In this document: piece after piece, positions 6,169-6,946 of the stretch
Numbering within the stretch: position 1 is the stretch's first letter
Layout: each line of letters starts with the position of its first letter
DNA from: Caldisericaceae bacterium
GTDB lineage: Bacteria > Caldisericota > Caldisericia > Caldisericales > Caldisericaceae
Reading direction: 5' to 3'
DNA: 6,946 nt
Assembly: GCA_021161495.1 (NCBI GenBank)
Contig: JAGHAO010000110.1
Location: 1 to 6,946 of the forward strand
The notes under the pieces: generated by a model
The model's database searches: none
What the model was told of the DNA's origin: nothing
What the model saw: the letters and a program-made list of their open reading frames with translations, nothing else
Position numbers and translations under genes: made by a program

Positions 6169-6306
6169 CGTCACTCCGAACCCTGTCCTGCACTCCTTTC
6201 CTCACCGAAGGCGAGCACTTGTTTCGGGATTTCAAAGCAGTCATCTTGCGCTCTTTTCCTCGGGATGCATTACCCCGAGTCTTGTTTCGGGATCTCGCCG
6301 TTCGTC

Positions 6307-6327
6307 ACTCTGAACTTGTTTCAGAGT
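6307..6327. repeat. Exact 8-bp inverted repeat (complete repeat module)
   Basis: ACTCTGAA (6307-6314) is exactly inverted as TTCAGAGT (6320-6327) around the five-base loop CTTGT. This is the only uninterrupted copy of the module in the window. Confidence 0.85.
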
Positions 6328-6352
6328 CTGCCTTTTGTTTTTCAATAGGAGT

Positions 6353-6377
6353 TTCGAGGGAAATGTGTTCCCTCGAA
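6353..6377. repeat. Exact 10-bp hairpin
   Basis: TTCGAGGGAA (6353-6362) pairs perfectly with TTCCCTCGAA (6368-6377) around a five-base loop ATGTG. No T tract follows on the plus strand, so it is not a classical terminator in that direction. Confidence 0.85.
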
Positions 6378-6382
6378 TCAAG

Positions 6383-6407
6383 ACCCTGAGTAAATACATC
6401 TCAGGGT
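6383..6407. repeat. Exact 8-bp hairpin
   Basis: ACCCTGAG (6383-6390) pairs perfectly with CTCAGGGT (6400-6407) around the nine-base loop TAAATACAT. It is separated from the previous hairpin by five bases. Confidence 0.8.
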
Positions 6408-6457
6408 GACAAACAAAAGGGGGACGCTCAAGGGTGACAGGGTGGGGGTCATTCTCG

Positions 6458-6560
6458 AGGAACGAACGAAGTGAGTGACGAAGAATCTCGTATTTGTCCT
6501 TCTGAGCCTTGTCCTGAGTTTTTTTCAGGGTTGTTTCAGAGTCTTTCATTGTTCGTTCTT
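6458..6560. repeat. Second long-range stem enclosing a nested repeat
   Basis: GAACGAAC (6460-6467) is inverted as GTTCGTTC (6551-6558); with G-U pairs the stem extends to 12 pairs (6458-6469 with 6549-6560). Inside lie TCTGA (6501-6505) with TCAGA (6536-6540), and within that CCTGA (6513-6517) with TCAGG (6525-6529). Confidence 0.55.
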
Positions 6561-6605
6561 TAATCTTACCTCGACAATAAAATGGGTAGCATATTTGTCC
6601 GAAAT

Positions 6606-6946
6606 TCAAGGTTCTTCCCTTTTAACTCCGAGACGCTCTATTCTTTTGTCATAACTTATAAGCATTTTTTCTCCCGCCTTTTCCATACTTGCCGCAATAT
6701 AGCAGTCTACAATATCGCCGGAATGCTTGCGCCACATTTCGAGCATTCTTTCCAATACATACTTATCTTTCACAATTAGACCTTCGAAAGACAACAAATC
6801 AAGCATTTTTTCTATGATTTCCTCTTTATTAACGCCGTAATAACTTTTCAGAACAAAAATAATCTGAAGAAAAACAATATCCAAACAAAATACCTTAATG
6901 TCTCCGGTTTGCATTTCGGAAAACAGTTTCAAAAGTCGTTTTTCTC
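6606..6946 (-). CDS. PIN-domain protein, VapC-like (N terminus outside window)
   Basis: A minus-strand frame enters from the window edge and ends at TGA (6608-6606), giving 112 residues. It looks like the C-terminal three quarters of a PIN ribonuclease: IVFLQIIFVLKSYYGVNKEE (the second conserved block), a helical middle, SGDIVDCYIAASMEKAGEKM with the paired Asp residues, and the final LISYDKRIERLG. These are the family's core metal-binding positions, except that the residue normally Glu in the second block is Gln. The first block with the initial Asp lies beyond the window. A TTG at 6932 could be read as a start, but the open frame continues upstream and a start there would lack the first catalytic block. 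Many such proteins are toxins with an upstream antitoxin gene; that position is outside the window. The 3' end runs into the repeat region. Confidence 0.75.
   Translation of the reverse strand, partial: EKRLLKLFSEMQTGDIKVFCLDIVFLQIIFVLKSYYGVNKEEIIEKMLDLLSFEGLIVKDKYVLERMLEMWRKHSGDIVDCYIAASMEKAGEKMLISYDKRIERLGVKREEP

Larger units (their letters stand above)
6331..6420. repeat. Long-range 10-bp inverted repeat enclosing two hairpins
   Basis: CCTTTTGTTT (6331-6340) is exactly inverted as AAACAAAAGG (6411-6420). After one mismatch, GTCT (6326-6329) and GGAC (6422-6425) can extend the stem with one G-U pair. The 70 bases inside contain the hairpins at 6353-6377 and 6383-6407. Confidence 0.75.
6169..6560. 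repeat. Mosaic of imperfect palindromic intergenic repeats
   Basis: About 390 bases with no credible gene, built from related pieces. The core CTTGTTTCRGRRTYT recurs four times on the plus strand: 6218-6233, 6281-6296, 6315-6330 and 6530-6545 (the last begins with G). The partner half CGTCACTCYGAA occurs at 6169-6180 and 6303-6314, and its inverse GAGTGACG at 6473-6480. Similar TCACTCTGAAC-TTGTTTCAGAGTCT type sequences are known as dispersed intergenic repeats in many environmental bacterial genomes. Short open frames across the region simply translate the repeat. The stretch 6561-6605 shows nothing recognisable. Confidence 0.8.

Noticed and set aside
6129..6389. Plus-strand open frame of 86 codons after the sigma operon
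   Set aside because: It also runs through repeat modules and the candidate terminator, with a TTG-type start and no Shine-Dalgarno; repeat-derived.
6169..6560. CRISPR array
   Set aside because: The repeats are imperfect, unevenly spaced and not separated by uniform spacers, and no cas gene is near.
6241..6609. Minus-strand open frame of 122 codons across the repeat region
   Set aside because: It is a translation of the palindromic repeats, lacks a convincing ribosome site, and its composition is unlike the flanking genes.

Overview
The window is bacterial: closely packed genes, near-perfect GGAGGTGA ribosome binding sites, TATAAT boxes of the sigma-70 type, an ECF sigma factor and a PlsY-family acyltransferase. 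GC content looks moderate (low to mid 40s percent by eye). The mix of CstA, a single-domain ArsA/Get3-type ATPase, a divergent PlsY, signs of leaderless genes, and dispersed TTGTTTCRGGATCTC-type intergenic repeats fits an anaerobic heterotroph from a deep-branching or uncultured phylum (a Caldisericota- or Thermotogota-like lineage is one guess). No rRNA or other decisive marker is present, so the lineage is not established.

Layout, left to right. Bases 1-204 are the 3' end of an unrecognised gene. It ends inside a strong Shine-Dalgarno (SD) sequence that could serve a 19-codon leader ORF (208-267), which overlaps the start of cstA (261-1901), a carbon-starvation/peptide-pyruvate transporter. 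A small hairpin terminator follows cstA, and a promoter whose -35 lies in the hairpin loop drives a two-gene unit: a 93-residue unknown protein (1989-2270) coupled by a TAATG overlap to a cysteine-free ArsA/Get3-family ATPase (2270-3211). The plsY-like gene (3213-3842, minus strand) converges on the ATPase gene with a single base between the stop codons.

A 55-bp divergent intergenic region carries back-to-back TATAAT boxes so close to both start codons that plsY and the ECF sigma factor gene (3898-4458) both look leaderless. The sigma gene begins a tight ATGA-coupled operon: sigma, a single-pass membrane protein that is probably its anti-sigma factor (4455-5114), and a protein pairing a degenerate P-loop domain with a nucleoside-2-deoxyribosyltransferase-like domain (5111-6121). 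The operon suggests envelope or redox sensing linked to a nucleotide-handling enzyme. This is the most interesting functional hypothesis in the window.

Bases 6122-6605 hold no credible gene. They contain a mosaic of imperfect palindromic repeat modules, several exact hairpins, and two long-range stems that enclose other hairpins. The window ends with a minus-strand PIN-domain (VapC-like) protein truncated at its N terminus by the window edge, in which a normally acidic active-site residue appears to be Gln.
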